Source: Mucilaginibacter sp. (GTDB taxonomy: Bacteria; Bacteroidota; Bacteroidia; Sphingobacteriales; Sphingobacteriaceae). From it: a DNA stretch of 6,254 nt. Positions 4,995 through 6,254 of this stretch are shown one piece after another. The position numbers and the translations under genes are program-made. The stretch is from contig JAQBNY010000304.1 in the NCBI GenBank assembly GCA_028288315.1, positions 1 through 6,254 on the forward strand, in the 5' to 3' direction. The notes beneath the pieces were generated by a model, which had not been told where the DNA came from, made no database searches, and saw only the letters and a list, made by a program, of their open reading frames with translations. Position 1 is the stretch's first letter. Each line of letters opens with the position of its first letter.

Positions 4995-6254
4995 TTCTTT
5001 AACTGGTGTTGGAGGATGTATTTCATTTAATGACAGAGGTATCAGCTTTTTAGTTTTAAGATAGGTGATAGTCACTATTATCAAGGTCATGCTGCCGCCA
5101 AATATAACTGAAGGCACAGTTCCTAAAATTCTGGCTGCTGTGCCAGATTCAAAAGCGCCAATTTCATTCGATGAACCTATGAACATGGAGTTTACTGCCG
5201 ATACCCGGCCACGCATATGATCAGGAGTTAAAAGTTGCATAATAGTGCTGCGAATAATTACACTAATACTATCAAACGCCCCCTCTGTAAATAAAAACAA
5301 AAGCGATAAATAAAAGCTTCGAGATAAACCAAAACAGATAATTGACAAGCCGAAGCCGGTTACGGCTATTAGCAGGTTACGCCATGGCCTACCCATTGGA
5401 GAAAACCTTGCCATAGCCAGCATAGTTAAAACCGCACCCAATGAAGTGGTAGCACGCATAATACCCAAACCTTCTGCACCAACCTTTAAAATCTCGTTAG
5501 CAAACACCGGCAGCAAAGCTACAGCCCCGCCAAAGAAAACCGAAAACAGATCAAGGCTCATAGCGCCTACCATCATTTTATTATTAAACACAAAATGAAT
5601 CCCTTCTGATAAGCTTTTCCAGATGCTTTCTTTAGGGACAAATACGGGCGGATATGACCGGAGCAGATATGTTAAAATAAGCGAAATAGCCAGGAAAGCT
5701 AATATTACTATAAACGTTACTGTAATACCAAAAAAACCATAGATGAGCCCACCGGCTGCAGGACCAAGGATAGATGCTATTTGCCAACTGGAACTGCTCC
5801 ATGTGCTGGCATTAGGGTATATTTCTTTTGGGATGCTTTGGGTATATATTACAAAGGTAGCCGGGCCATAAAAAGCACGAGCAACGCCATTGGCAAATAT
5901 CATGAGATATATTATTGGCACCACCCAACTTGCATTGATGTAGTTACCGGCGTTTTTTGTTGTGACCAAAAACATCACAAATGACGATAGAAAAACCCCA
6001 ATAAATATCAGTAACAGCATTTTGCGCTTTTCAGATTTATCAGCAATGTAGCCTCCGTATAAAGCAATTCCAACAGCGGGGATAGCTTCACATAAGCCAA
6101 CAAGACCTAATGCAAAAGCGCTTTTTGTAAGATGATAAATGTAAAAACCAATAATAACCGCCTGCATTTGATATGCAAACGTAAAGCAAAAACGCATGCC
6201 CACATATGAACGGAAGTCCTTGAATTTAAGGGCTGCAAATGAGTCTATCCTGGG
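4992..6254 (-). CDS. MFS exporter, EntS/MFS_3-like, 5' end off the window
   Basis: The frame is open for 420 residues to the right edge without a stop. The visible part begins PRIDSFAALKFKDFRSYVGM, and the FAALKFKDFR segment is the usual cytoplasmic leader before TM1 of EntS/Mef-like transporters. The GTG at 6203 is therefore internal, and only a short N-terminal piece should be missing. Counting from the first visible residue, motif A is GGYIADKSEKRK (67-78), GPAAGG (164-169) lies in TM5, and RGRVSAVNSMFIG-x-SNEIG-x-FESG (348-371) is a strongly family-like loop near TM10-TM11. Around 12 membrane segments can be followed, ending in a polar tail IHPPTPVKE. The family includes enterobactin (EntS) and macrolide exporters, so small-molecule efflux at the inner membrane is likely, but the substrate cannot be told. 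It is convergent with the deacetylase. No regulator or siderophore gene is visible nearby. Confidence 0.9.
   Translation of the reverse strand, partial: PRIDSFAALKFKDFRSYVGMRFCFTFAYQMQAVIIGFYIYHLTKSAFALGLVGLCEAIPAVGIALYGGYIADKSEKRKMLLLIFIGVFLSSFVMFLVTTKNAGNYINASWVVPIIYLMIFANGVARAFYGPATFVIYTQSIPKEIYPNASTWSSSSWQIASILGPAAGGLIYGFFGITVTFIVILAFLAISLILTYLLRSYPPVFVPKESIWKSLSEGIHFVFNNKMMVGAMSLDLFSVFFGGAVALLPVFANEILKVGAEGLGIMRATTSLGAVLTMLAMARFSPMGRPWRNLLIAVTGFGLSIICFGLSRSFYLSLLFLFTEGAFDSISVIIRSTIMQLLTPDHMRGRVSAVNSMFIGSSNEIGAFESGTAARILGTVPSVIFGGSMTLIIVTITYLKTKKLIPLSLNEIHPPTPVKE

Noticed and set aside
5781..5984. 67-codon plus-strand ORF inside the MFS_3-like gene
   Set aside because: It is antisense to conserved membrane segments and is a shadow frame.
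1..6254. Mobile elements, CRISPR arrays, tRNA/rRNA genes, phage or toxin-antitoxin genes
   Set aside because: No spaced repeat array, transposase-like protein, terminal inverted repeats, cloverleaf or toxin-like small gene pair was seen on either strand.

Overview
The window looks like ordinary chromosomal DNA from a Bacteroidota bacterium, most likely a Sphingobacteriaceae member of the Mucilaginibacter/Pedobacter kind. The grounds are AT-rich intergenic DNA, starts without Shine-Dalgarno sequences, promoter elements of the Bacteroidota type (TAnnTTTG at -7), and protein sequences that resemble families common in that group. The genus is inferred from sequence feel, not from a search.

Layout from left to right. 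(1) At 1-93 on the minus strand is the first 31 codons of a VOC/glyoxalase-fold protein that runs off the left edge. (2) Positions 94-385 are an AT-rich divergent intergenic region with a TAnnTTTG element just before the next gene. (3) At 386-1252 on the plus strand is a complete PfkB/ribokinase-family sugar kinase of unknown substrate. (4) A perfect 32-bp palindrome at 1294-1325 serves as a terminator between convergent genes. (5) At 3448-1338 on the minus strand is a compact three-gene operon: a TetR-family repressor, a 78-residue HMA-like (ferredoxin-like fold) protein without a CxxC metal site, and a 12-TM MFS (DHA1-type) exporter. The first two genes overlap as ATGA and the last two are 6 bp apart. 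(6) The divergent region 3449-3575 holds the operon promoter, an imperfect palindrome that is a good TetR operator, a 9-bp direct repeat, and a probable promoter for the next gene. (7) At 3576-4892 on the plus strand is a secreted NodB-type polysaccharide deacetylase with a signal peptide, a long insertion and a variant motif 3. (8) A long-stem hairpin at 4957-4994 contains the stop codon of the next gene. (9) At 6254-4992 on the minus strand is an EntS/MFS_3-type exporter whose reading frame stays open to the right edge, so its true start lies outside the window.

How the genes work together: the one clear functional unit is the TetR / HMA-like / MFS operon, which reads as a self-regulated efflux cassette. 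The ligand is expected to release TetR from the operator between the -33 and -7 regions, raising expression of the repressor, the small protein and the pump. The sugar kinase, the deacetylase and the second MFS protein appear to be separate transcription units with no shared pathway visible here. I saw no RNA genes, mobile elements, CRISPR arrays, phage genes or frameshifted genes. The most notable points are the small metal-site-less HMA-like protein embedded in an efflux operon and the arginine-to-glutamate change in the deacetylase motif 3. I did not find evidence for a radically new system.
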